Shown here piece after piece: positions 39,601-53,727 of a DNA stretch of 64,000 nucleotides. The notes under the pieces were generated by a model, which saw nothing but the letters and a program-made list of their open reading frames with translations, did no database searches and had not been told where the DNA came from. Origin of the DNA: Oscarella lobularis (lineage: Eukaryota; Porifera; Homoscleromorpha; Homosclerophorida; Oscarellidae); the NCBI RefSeq assembly GCF_947507565.1, contig NC_089176.1, positions 2,418,001-2,482,000 on the forward strand. Reading direction: 5' to 3'. Every line of letters begins with the position of its first letter. The stretch's first letter is position 1. Position numbers and translations under genes: made by a program.

Positions 39601-42600
39601 GGACTAAAATGCGCGAGTGCGGACAAAATGATGTGGCATCTCGTCTGCGTTGAAAAAGACGGTGTAGCCGTCTCTTCTCCAGTAATTATTGCAAGGGAGG
39701 GCCGTCAAAACAAGTAGTATGGGTTGGCGATAGGCGAGTAAGGAGGGTTGGGGCCGAGTAACGTACTTGGAAATTGATGTCCAGCTTCATTTTATAATCC
39801 CACACTTTGATGACTTTGTCGCCGGCTGTCGACAGATACTTTCCATTGGGACTCACCACCATGCTCGTACACGAGCTTCGGTGAATATTCGATACCTGTT
39901 GTAGGCGATAACGTCGTTGCAGCGAGGAAAATCGATTCTTACTTCCGTCAGTATTCGTCCCGTTTCCGAGTCGAACTTGAGCAGTCGGCACTGCGACGTC
40001 ATGACGAGAATGTGACCGGACGAGAAGGAAACTTGCGTAGGGCTGTCCAGTTCGGAATCGGCCGGACCGCCGGAATTGGGCTCAGCCAGAACGCTCCCAA
40101 TATCAAGACAAAGAACCTAAAAAACGAAATTGCGTGCTCATTGGATAAAAATGCGTATGTCATTTCTACTTCATCGAGTGTGATTGGATCGACGACTGTT
40201 ACGGCGTACTGCGACGGTCCGATGAGCGCCGCCTGCGTGCTAGCCGCGTTTACGGCCAAAACGTGCGAGGACGACGTGGCGGGCAGCTTGCGCGCGACGA
40301 CGTTGGCGAGAATGCGTACGACTGGACACGATTGCTGGGTGGAGTCGTACAGAACGATGAGACCGTCCGTGGAACAGCTGATCAGACGCTGGCCGTCCGG
40401 GGTGAAGACGAGACCACAGACTCTCTCGCTGTGATGCCTAGAAAAGAGAAATTGTTTAATTAATATTCAGCGTCGCTATCTTCTTTACCTGTACTCCGCT
40501 AGAAGATTTGTGTTCGTTACGTGGAAGACGCGAACGCAGCCGATGTCTGATCCAAATGCGAAGCAATTGCGCGTCGGATGATAGGCAATGCAGGAGGGAA
40601 TTTCGTCAGGCGCCTGAAAGTCAAATTCCTACGGGACCGAACTGCGTAAGAGTCTTGTTTCTGCTCTCGTATATTCTTGCCTGCGCGTTCTGAGCTAGAT
40701 TCCACACGCGAATCGTCTGGTCTTCTGACGACGTGACGAAGTGCTGACGTCGATTGTGGACGTCCACGGCGAGAACGGCATCGGCGTGAGAACGAAGCAA
40801 AGTCGTGCAGGACTGCGAGGAAGCATCCAGAACACCGATGTCACCCTAGACCCGAAAGAAAATTATAGATGCACCTTCAAAGGGCATAAATAATCGTTAC
40901 CTTATCAGATGACACGGCAACCTTGAGTCCATCCGACGACACGCAGACGGATAGAACACCGCCTTCAAGTTCTAGATAGAAAAGGGGAATTGCGGTGAGT
41001 CCTAATATAAGACTCAAAAATTCGTTTATACCTGTTTCAAGAAATGGACCGGTGAAGTCCGTCTTCCACAGTCTCAAGAGTCCGTCGGCCGAGCCGACGG
41101 CGAGAAACACTTCGCTGGCGGCGATGCAGCGAACGGAATGCGCCGAATCGACGTGCGACGTCGCCACGGAAGGAATTGACGGATGAGGAAGCGGACTCGC
41201 TGGAACGACGCGAAGCAGACACACGTCCTTATAGCTCATCTCGAAAACGTGTCCCGACTCGCTACTCGCATATCTGAAGCACGTTCCAAATTCAATAATT
41301 TCGAAAGGGAATGACTGATTTCTTACATTTTTCTGTCGTCTATTGGCTGATTGGCTTGATAGGCCAATTCGAAGGCGATGTCCGTGAAATTGACCTGATG
41401 GTGTTCGCCCAAATTGACGGGACACGAGCGCAGCGTGTTGTCCTTGACGCGCCAAAATCGAACGTTGTCGCGACCGCAAGAAATCATTCTATAGTCAGAA
41501 AATAATTTTCAGCTATATATAATTAATGCAACCTAATTTCTCGTTTGGAACCTCGTGTCGTCGAAGGGAGCGATTTTGAGACAGGCGACGTGAACGTCCG
41601 TGTGCGCCTTCGAGATCGTGCTGATGCGAAGCGAGTGCAAGTGCCTCGGCTTTCGCGACGTCACGTCAGCCGACGACACGTCCCTCACACAAACAAACTA
41701 AAGAAGAAAAAATATACAATAAATAACCGGCGATCTCTTTCTGTTAGAGAGAGAACTCACGTGTTTTCCGTGCGTGTCTCTGCCGACTGTGACGAGCACC
41801 GAGCCACTGTGGGAAAGACTGATCGCGTGGAGGGACGTCGCTTGCGATTGGATGATGGCCAGCGAGTGGCCCTTGGGAAAGTTCCACAGGCGGATGACGG
41901 GATTCGATCCGCTCTGCGTCGACGCTAGAAGGGTCGAAGAGCTGTTCAGCGAAAAAGCTGAAACCTATAGAAAATGATTTTTTCTTGCGGTAGATACGTG
42001 TATCTATCATTTTTGTTCTCGTTTCGCTTACGGGTTGAGTGTGTCCGATAAAAAATCTCTGCTGTCTTGAGACGGCTTCCATGGCAACGATAACGCCGTG
42101 ACAAGCGAAGACGACTTCACAGCAATCGTGCGACCACAAAAGCTAGAAATTGCCTAAACTAAATACTTTATCTGTATCATTTTTTTTCAAATCTTACTTG
42201 TCGACACGCCGATCCACTATAACCAATCACGTGCCGTAGCTTGAGTATAGGATCAGGAGTAAGACTCTAAAACGAGAAGGAAAATATAGGCAAAATCCTT
42301 TCTTCCGTACTACATACCTTATAGTTTTGCTTTCGACTTGTGGACGCTTGAACGAAACTCGAATTATTCTCAATGGGCTCCTTTCATACAAAAAATAGAA
42401 ATACTTTTCGACCACAAATGAATATACGTTACTTCGTGAATTCTGACGTCGTCATCCGACTCAGCATAGACGTGAATCTCGCCTCGATGATCAGCCTCGA
42501 TCTTAACCGGTTCATTCACCCCGACTTCAGGCAGTTCCCGCTTAGTCATTTCCTTTCTCTTCTTCTTCTTCTTCTCCACAGAAGCTTGAGGCAAAGGCGG

Positions 42601-43558
42601 AGCTACGTTCTCCTCCCCCATCAATCTCCTCGTCGTTTCCACGGCTACTGCCGTCGACATAGCAACGGGAACGACATTTCTCTCGTCGGGAAATCGCATG
42701 ATGTCGTAGAGTTCGAGCCACTCGGCGGCGTCCTTGGGAACGGGAAATGCCATCTCCTTGGGAACGGGCATCGTTCCTTCGCGCAGAAGAGCGGCGTATT
42801 CGCGACGCCGTTTCACGTTCTCGGGAATCATCGGATCGAAGAGAATGTCGCTTGTGAAGAGATTCTTCACGAGAAGATTGGCGCACAGTTTGACGTTTTT
42901 GACGCATTGGTATCGGCGATTCTGATACTTCGTCAGAGTCGACTTCAAGTCGAGAATGAGAAACGCCCACCGACTCTCACCAGGAACTAAAACGAGATAA
43001 ATATTGATTATGAAAAAAAGTAGCCCCTTTGAATTTACCTGGAGAGCTTGGGATAAATGGGATTTGAAGACTCGTTGCCGTCGCTTTGAGTTCCTTGAAG
43101 AGATTTGATATGGATATGCGTGTGATGAGATGGTCCATAGTCGTGACGTCGATGTGAATGACGAAGAATTTTCCTGCTATCGGTTTGAATAGGACGTAGA
43201 TGAAGGATCCCGTCAGATGAAGCGATTGAGACAGAACGCGAGGGATCTGTTGCACGCAGACATCGATTTAGCAATGCTAAACTCTCTCGCGTACCTGTAT
43301 GAAGTTTGACGCCGGTATTGATCCTTGTATTCGGTATACCGTCGACTTAATCGACTTATCCTGCGTAGAAATCGTGAATCGAGCACGTTTTTGGATCTAT
43401 TCTTACCATTGTTGTTGTGACGTCGCCTTGTTTCGAGCATTTCTTCCACTCGCCGACGCCGAAGTGCTTGAAAACGTTCACGTAGGGATGCTGCCACACT
43501 ACGAAGCTAACGTTAATCTTATTCTTGTGCTGTGCGTTCTGCATACGTCTTGACATGG
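27653..43558 (-). CDS. WDR90: WDR90/POC16 centriolar WD40 protein
   Basis: A very long multi-exon gene encoding a centriole wall and cilium protein. It starts at the ATG complementary to 43556-43558. The first exons (about 42980-43558) encode a CFA20/DUF667-like domain: 'FVVWQHPYVNVFKHFGVGEW', 'QGDVTTT', 'SLHLTGSFIYVLFKPIAGK', then 'LVKNLFTSDILFDP' and 'REGTMPVPKEMAFPVPKDA'. Many WD40 exons follow, including 'GDKVIKVWDYKMKLDINFQ' (about 39770-39840) joined to 'VFIGHSSDISEMRFTPDGST' (about 38410-38476), 'LTAASFDDDFE' (about 29155-29200), and a C-terminus ending 'LLSVSHSNIHAWYVAH' (27653). Most introns are short, but one is 1290 nt and one is 7189 nt and filled by a tandem array. It is head to head with C22orf23. 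Confidence 0.9.
29518..36706 (-). other. Giant WDR90 intron
   Basis: On the minus strand the donor is GTTAGC at 36706-36701, after an exon ending LYVGSTA. The acceptor ends TACTAG at 29518, before an exon starting GVISAWN. The reading phase is kept across the junction (a split Gly codon). Almost all of the 7189 nt is the 41-bp repeat array. Confidence 0.85.
29546..36668. repeat. 7.1-kb minisatellite, 41-bp unit, about 174 copies
   Basis: Tandem array of a 41-bp unit made of two related halves, GGGCCTAAACTTTGATTC plus a TAA, and GGGCCTAAATAATAAATT plus CA or GA. Copies vary at a few positions (GAGCC, GACC, GTGCC; ACC for ACT; AATAGT for AATAAT) and some lack a few bases. The array is bounded by a TTAATTAA run on the left (29526-29545) and unique sequence on the right. 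Long blocks of identical variant order recur far apart, which indicates higher-order duplication. No coding potential is seen. Confidence 0.97.
38477..39766 (-). other. Second-longest WDR90 intron (1290 nt)
   Basis: It lies between the exon ending KLDINFQ and the exon starting VFIGHSSD. It contains no recognised gene. One notable element is an 11-bp perfect inverted repeat, CATACATATAA at 38546-38556 and its complement at 38571-38581, with a 14-nt loop. The middle (about 38830-39010) is GC-rich and resembles no exon. Confidence 0.7.
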
Positions 43559-43660
43559 CTCGGTTAGGAGGCGAACCGTCGCGATTTTGAAGGCGTTGTG
43601 ACCACGCATGTGCGCGGAGATAAAATACCTGTTGGCATGGATACAAACGACAGGTAATCA
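43559..43660. promoter_or_regulatory. Shared WDR90/C22orf23 start region, probable bidirectional promoter
   Basis: Only 102 bp lie between the two divergent start codons. Transcription must start within or near this interval on both strands. No specific element is recognised; the call is inferred from arrangement. Confidence 0.45.
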
Positions 43661-44591
<931 letters not shown>

Positions 44592-44632
44592 AAAAAAGTT
44601 TTGGATCTTTTGACCATAGATCTATGATTTGA

Positions 44633-47600
44633 CTACTTTCTCTTCTTATTCATGTCCTTAACTAACGTTTGCAATCGACTGAGCGGTTTCGCGCGCCTTT
44701 CCGCGCGATCCTCAACGACGTAGGGCCGGACGCACTTACCGTGCAACGCCATTCGCCGCAGCCGCTCCGTGTCCGAACCGGCGTGCGCGACTCGCGCTGT
44801 CGACCCACCGAATCCAGACGATCCCGGCGCCGACGCGACATTCGCTTTAGGAACGGGCTGAGGGTCCCGGTGAGTAGACGGAACTTTGTCGTCATGACTC
44901 GCTCGACGCGACGTCGGTAGCGCTGCCGGACGCGGTCGATTGCGACCTGGTATGACCACTTCGTTTGAGGAGGGAGCGCGAGTCGGCGGCGGCGGCGGCG
45001 CCGGAGTTGGAAGAAGATCGGTATTCGTTGCCGTCGAGTGGCTCGGACGGTACTCCGTATTGAGACGAAGAGCCATCAGAGGCGGAGGACGAAGACGATC
45101 GAGCTGTGACGGCACAACTTTTTTGCTCGGAGCAGGAGGAGGAGGATGAGAAATAGAAGCAAGAGGAGGTGGAGGAGGGAGAGGAGGAGGACGGCTGCTA
45201 GCGACGGCGACGCTGCGAGGTTTGCTCGCTGGAATGGCGACAGTGGCGGTCGACTGGACGTGCTGCTGTTGGCCCGAAGGCACGAATGGCGTCGATGTCA
45301 AGCATCGTTCGGCGGCCCACGACAAATTTATCGCGGGGACGACAACGCCTCGCGAATAGCCGTCTTCTATGAGAGAATTCCAAGTAGCATCGACCTGTGA
45401 TACAACAAAGAGCTTGCGTGTACACAGCAACATTATTAGCTATTATACCTTTAGGGTGTCCAGGTTTCCGGCGACGTACAGGGATTTCTTCGCCCGTGTA
45501 AGAGCGACGTTTAATCTCTGCTTACGTGCCAAAAATCTAGACAAATTATAACTAATCAGAGTTGATCTGATATAAGATTAGGGGCCCAGCTCTCTAATAT
45601 ACGCAGGTGCAAATCAAAGATTAGGGGCTCAGCTCTCTAACATACGCAGGTGCATCCCTGAGAATAAGGCTAAGGGGCCCAGCAAATATACGCAGGTGCA
45701 TCCCTAATTACCCTATGCCTCCGGTTCGATTCTGGGCGCGAACGCACGACAAGATGATGACGTCCTTTTCTCTTCCTTGAAAGCTGTCGACCGTTCCAAC
45801 TTCTATGGCTCGCAAGCCGCTGCGGAAAAAACAATTATATGCTTTCTGTGGTGCTTGCATTCGTTACTTACCGCGACGCAAGAGTCGCTCGAAGCACTTT
45901 CTTCTGCTCGTTATATGGCGTTATAATTCCAATACTAGCTTCCGTCAATTTTTGTCGCAGAACGGTGCAGAGGTGAGCGACAAACAAGGCTTCGATGTCA
46001 TTAAAAATGGATCTATGGGAAAGGATCAAACACACGAGAACACGAGACTGATAAATTACCCCGCGCCGGCCGATTTTTCTTTGCCAGTTGATACGTCAAA
46101 TAACAGGTAAGGCCTAAAACTCCAAGATTCAGAGAAATCGGTACTGCAAAGACAATAAACAGAGTCAACCAATAGGACATAAAAACTTCTGACGCATCTT
46201 ACCGATGGGAAAGCAACTTTCCGCCGTAAAATTGTTTAGACGGAAAGTGGCAAATTTCCGGATGCATTCGATACTGCATCGTCAGCATCTTAACCGGATT
46301 AGCTATAGGAGCAAAAACTACATAAATAAGAAAAGGGCCTTTCAAATGTTTACCACGAGACTCCGAAACTTCAAACAGAGACTGACATCGCTCAAAAAAC
46401 GATCGTCCCAAGTTCATGTCCTCTGATTTCTACAAAAAAAAACGTGCCTCTGTACTAAATCATATAATAATTACACTAACAATACCTGAGAAAGGACCGT
46501 TGCCGGCAACTGCGCTGGATCTCCCACGAGAATCAATTTCGACGTTCCGTACTGAAGAGGAATGAGAATGTCCACTTCGGAACACTGCGCAGCTTCGTCG
46601 ATAATTACGCAGGAAAAGTGGGGTATGGCACTGAAACGAAGTCAATCTAAAACATCAACCTCTTCCTTTCTTTCTGCTCAGTTTTTTACCCGTTCCCTCG
46701 CTTCTCTTTAAAAAGATTCGCCACCTTATGCTGACCACTTCCAGACAAGGTCGCGCAAACGACGTCCGCGTTGAGAAGAATGTCTTTATACACTTTGTTG
46801 TGAAGTCGACTTTTTTGCCTCGAAATTTGGCTTGCCTTGGAGAGAGAAAAAATTCAAAACAGGGCTCTATTCTTTTCTGCCCTAACGCTCAAGCCACTTC
46901 AGAGCTAATACACGATTTTAATTAATACCCTTTTTCTCGTTTCCTCCAGTCTCATTCGCTGACCTCGAAGACTTTCGATTCTATCATTCATACGTTGCTA
47001 CAGAAAAAAACAGGCGCTAGGACGGAGATAAAGCAATAGGGGTAGGTAAATTACTAGATTGGCTGAATCATGATGTCGCTGAATAGAGGCCAGCTCTTTG
47101 TCAACAGCCTCAATGTCGTTGCTGCCACATTAGATAGGCTTTCTATGCATACCAGTCACCAGTAGTAGCTCTTACATGATTTTAGCGACATCAACGTTTT
47201 CATCCATTTCCGTCAGCACAGCTAAGAAAAATCGTGACTTCAAAAGCCCACAAAAGCAAACGCGCGTCGTCCTCTACCTCCCGATAGCTCTCGGCTGACG
47301 AGGTTTTCCAACGCAATAGCATTCACTAGCGGATGAATCGCCGAAAGACGACCGATTCGAACAACTTTAAATTTCGCGGACGACGACGGCGCCGCTGGCG
47401 AAGACGCAAACGAGGACTCCGCGTCCGAGACGTGTTCGACGATCCCGGCTTGCATCATTCGTAGAACTACTTCGTCGATTCCGGCATTCGACGGAGCGCA
47501 GAGCAAAATTCGGTGTTTTTTGGGCTGTGGCAGCCGGCTACTCTCCGAAGACAACTCCCGACTTCCCTCCTACGTCGTCACAAACAATATACTGTATGGA

Positions 47601-50600
47601 GAAAAATCGTAGACTAATATCTGAGCTATGCTTACCCGCAAAAAGGCTTCGACCAGTCCGACGACGGTGCGAGTCTTTCCCGTTCCGGGAGGCCCTTGCA
47701 GAAGACAAATCTTCGGTTCGCGAAAACTCGTTCGCAAACACGAGAGCACCACCGAAGCGATCGCCTTCTCCTGCGACGAATTGAACGACTACGGCAAAAA
47801 CGTAAAATCAATTATACTAGAAGTAACATAAATGCACCTTGACCGGCTGAACGCTCAGATCTTTGAATGTCAGCGGTTTCGCCGGATCGCCGATGACGAA
47901 CGTCTTTCCGTACTCGGGACTCAGGATATCGCGTATAAGGATGTTGCTGTGCGCGGAGACGAGACCTTCGTATCGTCGCTCGGCGGGCGTCAGCGTCGTG
48001 ACGTATTGCGCGTGAACGCCGTCGTTCTCCTGCGGCGAATGAAACGGCCGTTTCAGTTGAAAGACGACGACGAGAAGAGTCTCGCCGCCGTAGCGATTCT
48101 TCGTAACGCTGTCGACTTTCGCAAAAACCGGCGGAATCCCCAAGCGATTAATCGACAACTGGACAAGATCGCCGTCGAAGACGTGTCGCGACTCGACGTC
48201 GTCTTTGAACGATATTCGCTGCTCGCAACGAATATTGATGATTCCGGTGCTCGATATCCAATGCACGTTTCGGACTCGGCCTTCGAAATCGGGTTTCGTT
48301 ATCGTCGTCGTCGCCGTCGCCGTCTTCTTTTTTGTCGCTATTTTGGCCATCTCCTTCTTGCCGCGAACGACGTCTTCCCACACTTCGAGAAGAATAAACG
48401 TCTCGAACGTCGTCAAGAATTTATCGACGGTTCGATAGCGATCGAGAGCCGGCGCGGCCGACTGCGTTAGCTTCGGCGGCGCAATCAGATCGTCGGGACG
48501 CCAAGAGAGAACGTTAAAAAGCATGCGATTCTTATCCGGCGGCCTTGACGGTTTCGTTTCGATCGGAAGGCGCTGGTGCGCGGACGCCGCGACGGCTTTC
48601 GCCGACGTCGTCGAGACTCTCGAAGAGACGAGATTCGGTCGTCGCGATTTCTTCAAGAGACGCGGCGGTTCGATGATCTCTATTCGCGTCGGAGGACCAG
48701 GACGGCCGAGACGCATTTTCGCCCGACGCTCTTCTTCCTCCTCCTCCTTCTTACGCTTATCGACGTCGTCCCAATCGTCCCAGTCGTCCCAGACGTGATC
48801 GTCGAAGTCGTTTTCCAGAAAGAGGAGGTCCGGCGGCTCCAGCGACGGCAGCGGCTTCGGTGGTTGTAGCAGCTCCGGCGACGGCAACGGCTCCGGCGAC
48901 GGTGGTTGTAGCGGGTTCGGCGGCTTGATTTCACTGACGGGAGGCGATTGGCTACGAGACGGCATTTTTCGTCTGTCATCGGCGCGAGGAGTCGATTCCA
49001 ATACAGGCGGCTTTGTCAAAAGAGATTCGGCTTCTTCACGAGTCCCAGTTTCAGACGGCTGCTCGACTTTCGCGGTCGACGACTCCTTGTAAAAACGCGG
49101 CACGGAAACGCAGGTCCTAGGCGGCTGCAGCACTTCATTGCTCGACGATGGTGCGCTGATCACTTTCTGCAGCACGGGTAGAGAAGGCACGAGCAGTTTT
49201 CTGCCTCGTTTTAGCAGCGCCGAAGACTTGCTCACTGTCGCCTTTTTATTAGAAGTAGATGTCATCGTGCCTTGTTCGTCGTCGCCGCTTTTTGCCAGAG
49301 AAGTCGCCCCTTTCCCCGACGACTTCTTATCGGAAACGCGCGACGACAGCTTGCTTTCGTCCGTTCTTGACGACGCGCCGCCTTGCGCCTCGTTAAAGGT
49401 TCGCCGCGTCACTCGAGTGGAAATCCACGCGTCCTCTTTTTTTTCAGGTTTCTTTTTCTCGGCGAGCTTTTGCACGACCGTTTCCAGCTTTTGCGCCTTC
49501 TTATTGAACGACGGTGTGGAAACGTGACGCGCAGGCGAGGACGGCTCAACTTTTCTTTTGCCTTCTCTTGACGAGGGCTCGACAGCCAGCGCATCTTTAC
49601 TTAAGGGAGCAGTAGGAGTCCACAGATCATCATCGTCGTCGTCATCATCATCACGAATAACGTTTTTCTTTTTTCCTCTCTTGTGACCTCTTATGGGAGG
49701 ATTAAAAAGAACTAGTTCGTCTTCTGAAGACGAAGACGAATCCGATATGATTATTAGAGCCGCTCTTTTTCTGCCACCGCGATGTTGACCGACGACACTG
49801 ATAAAGTCATCTTCCTCCTCTTCCGGTTCCTGCTTCTTGACCGTCCTCTCGCCGGGAGATAGTTCGGGCGAAGATACGACGGTGAGATCGATTATTTCAA
49901 CATTTTCGTCGTGGCTTTCGTCGACGGTTTCCGGAATCGTTTCTGCGTCGTCGTCGTCGTCGTCGTCATTGAAACGCTGCGGCGATAATTTGGCCGCTAG
50001 TTTGCTCACAGTGAGAACGAGATATTCACAAAGAAGTTTGTGTTCCTGCTTCGTCATGCAATAAACTTCGTAGCACGTATCCTTCGAGCGTTTATCAAAT
50101 CGCGGTCGTATCAGCTCTTCGTATCGTCGCCCTGCCGTCGAAGCGACGTCTCCCTTGCGCAGAAGCAAACTGATCGTATTTCGCGCTCGCGTCGCAATCG
50201 GCGGAAAATCGTGCGCAGGAAGCGAAGAATTGTCCGACCACGTGTCCTGTCGCTTCAACAGGGCGCAATCGACGAGAAAGGAAATCCACGTGCGCGACGA
50301 CGACTCGATGACGTCGTACGCTTCCTCGGAAACGCAATAGACGATCAGCTGCAGAAGCATCGATCTCGACTTGATATAGAGAGGCGACGACGTGCCGCCG
50401 CCACCACCGCCACCGTAACGCTTAGGCGCGTCGACGAGAAAACCGACGAGCAACGGAAAGACCTTCGAAGCGACACGCCGATCCGTCTCGTCGCTTAGAG
50501 ACACGAGAAACGGAAGAAACCAATTGAACGTCGCCGCGTGAAAGCGACTTCTCCCGTCGGTTCGCGACGACGATTGACCCGTCCAAGTGTACGCGATTTG

Positions 50601-51673
50601 GCTGTTCGTCAGCGCTTCGTCGTCGGAGACGGCAAGAGAGACGGCCGAAAGGCGAGATTCTTCGTTCGTCGTCGATGACGACGACATTCGCTCCAATTCG
50701 TGAACGTACGACTCGTGCGTAGTTACGACGTCGAAGACGATTTCTGGTCGGACGGTTGGCGCCAGCGTCCACACGCGATCACGCGCGCGTTCGAGAAGGA
50801 TGACCAGGCAGCGAAAGATCGGCCAGAATAAGACGGCGTCGCTTCGAAGAACGTCGAATATTCGCGAGACGACGCGTCGAAAACCGTCGTCCGCGAGAAA
50901 ACGAATCCGAAGCGTTTGAATGTCCATGGAGACGAGAAGCATCGCGATGCCGATCCAGACGTCGTAGGCTTTCCCGAAGAGATGATTCGGAGGAAAGAGA
51001 TCGGGACTGGAAAGGCGAACGGTCGAGGCGCAGTCGATGCACGAGAAGACGATTTTGAACGAAAATTCCAATTCGTCGAAACGAATCATGTCGACGATGC
51101 CTCGGTCTCGGACCGACTTGAGCGCCCATCGTCGAATCTAAAAGTAACGCGTATCAAAAACCAATCACCTCTAAATAAATAAATGACTAATGTACAAACC
51201 TTATAAGACGGATGAACGAGTAATAGATACAACCCAGCGAAATTTTCCTCAGCCTCTAACTCCTCGTCGTTCGTCTCATCGTACTCCTCGAACGCCAGCT
51301 CGAATAGACGCGCGACGTCGTCGTCCAGAAGGTACTCCGGATAGGAGAGAATTTCCGCCAGCATCGTGTGAAGTCGCCCCTCATTCGCGACGTCGTCTTC
51401 ATCGTAGTCCATTGGCAAGGCGAGGCGTTCTCTGAGCGACGAAATTAGCCGGTCGACGTCGTAGTCGAACAATCGATGGCCGTAGTCGCTGTCGGCGTCT
51501 GCTTCTCGCGCCGCGTGGTAGGCGAAGACGCATTCGCGACACGACGCGAGATCTCGAGTCATTGCGTCGATCCACGCGCTGCCTCGTCGCCATTTCGACG
51601 TCAGGGCGGGAAGGAAACGCGTCGCTTTGGCTGGATCTTCGCACCAGAGGCACGGGTACCATCTGGAATCCAT
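44633..51673 (-). CDS. SETX: Senataxin-type SF1 RNA/DNA helicase
   Basis: Multi-exon gene for a UPF1-like helicase that resolves R-loops and promotes transcription termination. The first exon (about 51130-51673) encodes '[19 protein letters not shown]', '[13 protein letters not shown]' and '[15 protein letters not shown]', the senataxin N-terminal domain. It is followed by a very large exon (about 47817-51130) with an Asp/Glu-rich and Pro-rich middle (including [16 protein letters not shown] and [12 protein letters not shown]). The helicase core has Walker A GPPGTGKT (about 47690), '[11 protein letters not shown]' (about 46760), [10 protein letters not shown] (about 46590), '[16 protein letters not shown]' (about 46270), '[19 protein letters not shown]' (about 45770) and '[18 protein letters not shown]' (about 45500). 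The tail is Pro/Ser-rich and ends NKKRK-stop, a possible nuclear signal. It is head to head with CEP41. Confidence 0.93.
45577..45706. repeat. Three-copy short tandem repeat inside a SETX intron
   Basis: The plus strand shows TTAGGGGCCCAGC...TACGCAGGTGCA three times, starting near 45577, 45619 and 45670 and spaced about 42-51 bp. It lies in the intron between the helicase motif V exon and the ALTRAKK exon. Confidence 0.75.
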
Positions 51674-51932
51674 TCACAGAGAAAAAATTGTAACTGGAGG
51701 TGATGGCGCACGTTCCCACTGTCCCGTATAGGTACGTGGAGTTCTTCTCGAGTTCGCTTCTGCGGCTATCTACTTTGGATTCTACGCTTTTTTGCAAAAG
51801 TTTTGCTTAGAAACAGCGAAATCGCTGCAACACGGAGTTAAAAGGGAGGCGTGGTTAATTTGCTATCCCGGATTCTTTTGTTTGGCTCTCCCGGATTCCC
51901 AGTGTTTCTTTGGCGCATTTCGACGCGCTGCG
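51674..51932. promoter_or_regulatory. Shared SETX/CEP41 start region, probable bidirectional promoter
   Basis: The two divergent start codons are separated by 259 bp with no other gene between them. The call is inferred from arrangement; no element is recognised. Confidence 0.4.
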
Positions 51933-53637
51933 ATGTCGGCGACAACAAGTCGAGCAAAACCCAAACCGAAAAGAGATGTAGAAATGTGCTGCGACCGATA
52001 TTTTGCAATTTTTCGTGACGTTCGTAGATTTTGAATCAAAGGATTCCCGAAAATCCACGATACAAGCATGTGAAGGCCACAGTCGACACAGGTTTCTTCT
52101 AGTAGCCTTCTCTAGACTTGCCTGACGGGCATCTCTAATAATTAGGCGCTAGCCTTAGCAAGTATTTGGAAAAAATGGAAGACATCAAGAAAAGCAAGTC
52201 TTCATTATAACCAGGATTGTTGGATAAATTTCTTTTAGACTATAGGTATCGAAAAGACGAAATATTTCGACGAATCAAAGTGGCAACGTTCGCTCAATTG
52301 GTCAGGAAAGCGAGAGTCCTTTCTAATTTCGATAATTCAACATTACCTTATAAGGTGATTCAAGTTCACGGGTCTCTTTTTGTCGACGACGGTTGCGACG
52401 ACGACTACTACGAAGACGACGAAGGAGTCGTACCTCATCTAAATTTACCTGAAAGCCACACAGAGACTGCAAAATTAGATGAGGAAGGTGATGGAAGTAT
52501 GACAGCAAGATCAACATTATCTGAGTGAGTATAACCTCCTACGTATGTAAGAGAAGAAACATAATCAAGTATATTATTTAGTATTTATTTATTTATTTAT
52601 TATTGATCTACTCGTGATTTTAATTTCTTAGCTTTGTGAGAGGCGTCGGAGAAGTGCCTGCCAAATCCGTCCAACCGGAGACACCTCAAGCTGACTCCCC
52701 ATATTTGCTTCTGGACGTGAGAGATCGCGATGCTTATGATGCTTGTCACATAATAGGAGGTAAGATTGTATTTCTAAGTGTAGTGCGTTCACTATGACGT
52801 GTACTTAGCTTTGAGTTATCCAATGGCAATGCTGTCGCGAAGTTGCAATTATTTCACCAAGGAAATCCTTACCTACGTAACGCAGGAAGCTAGGAACCCA
52901 CCTAAAGATATAATAGACTGTCTGTCTCGCGCAGAAAAACAAACCAGGAAAGATTATCATTCTCTACGACGAAGACGAGCGCATTGCTCCTAATGCAGCC
53001 ACGACGTTCGTCCAACGAGAAGTGGACAACGTTTTCATGCTTTCAGGAGGTATGGGGATGTATGGGGATGAAGTTGCAACGTTGTTTTGGATGAAAATGT
53101 TGACGCTAGGACTAAAGGTGCTGAGTCAGAAGTTTCCCCAAGGACTGGTGTCCGGCCCATTGCCGGAAAGCTGCCGTCCGTCTCCTCCTCAGACGGGGAG
53201 AGCCACGGCAAGGCAAAGCAGCGGCTCCAGACTTAAAACGGCTTCTTCTCAGCCAACTGTTCCTGTTTCCCACCCCCAAGGATTCTCCTCTGACAGTAAG
53301 AACGAATATCTAAAACCTCAATTACATAAATCCTGTTATCTAATCGTCTTGTGGGCCACGTCATTATTAATTTTTAATTACCTCAGGTTTGGTTCACATT
53401 CAAAATAGTCTGGACGATCTTTTATTGGCTGAAAGCGGTAAAATCATAACCTAAAAAATAACTATTTTGATAACAAAATTCCCCATGACGTTCCCCACAG
53501 GGTCTTCGTCATCAAGAGCCAGCAGTCGCTTCACGACTCCTTCTCAAAGCCGATTGGCCAGCAGCGCAAGAAGTACAGCTTCGTCAACGAAACCGCCGCC
53601 AGGCAGAACCAGGCCGATATCGACCCCATGGAAGTGA
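51933..53637 (+). CDS. CEP41: CEP41 centrosomal/ciliary protein with rhodanese-like domain
   Basis: Multi-exon gene for a basal-body protein needed for tubulin glutamylation in cilia. Exon 1 (51933-51977) encodes MSATTSRAKPKPKRD. Exon 2 gives 'RIPENPRYKHVKATVDTG', the next 'ASLSKYLEKMEDIKK', then 'YRYRKDEIFRRIKVATFAQL'. The rhodanese-like domain follows (about 52640-53110) with 'LLLDVRDRDAYDACHIIGA', 'KIIILYDEDERIAPNAATTF' and 'NVFMLSGGMKVLSQKFPQGL'. The active-site loop has DEDER and no Cys, so it is catalytically inactive as a sulfurtransferase, as in the human protein. The Ser-rich tail ends in PWK-stop, the same last three residues as human CEP41. The stretch 53050-53115 that stays open is an intron, since GGMKVLS matches the family. 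Confidence 0.94.
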
Positions 53638-53727
53638 CTAAACGTCCCTATTTATCCACGCCATTCGTTTTCTGTACCATATGCACTTACGTAGTATTCA
53701 GTGTCTTGCTTCAATGGTGTAGTTACC

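Noticed and set aside
45721-45733. GGTTCGATTCTGG resembles the B box of a tRNA gene
   Set aside because: It lies in the SETX exon encoding [11 protein letters not shown] on the minus strand, and no A box or cloverleaf fits upstream.
47832-48470. 212-codon open frame on the plus strand
   Set aside because: It is antisense to the large SETX exon, whose protein is recognised; the frame stays open because of CpG-rich codon use.
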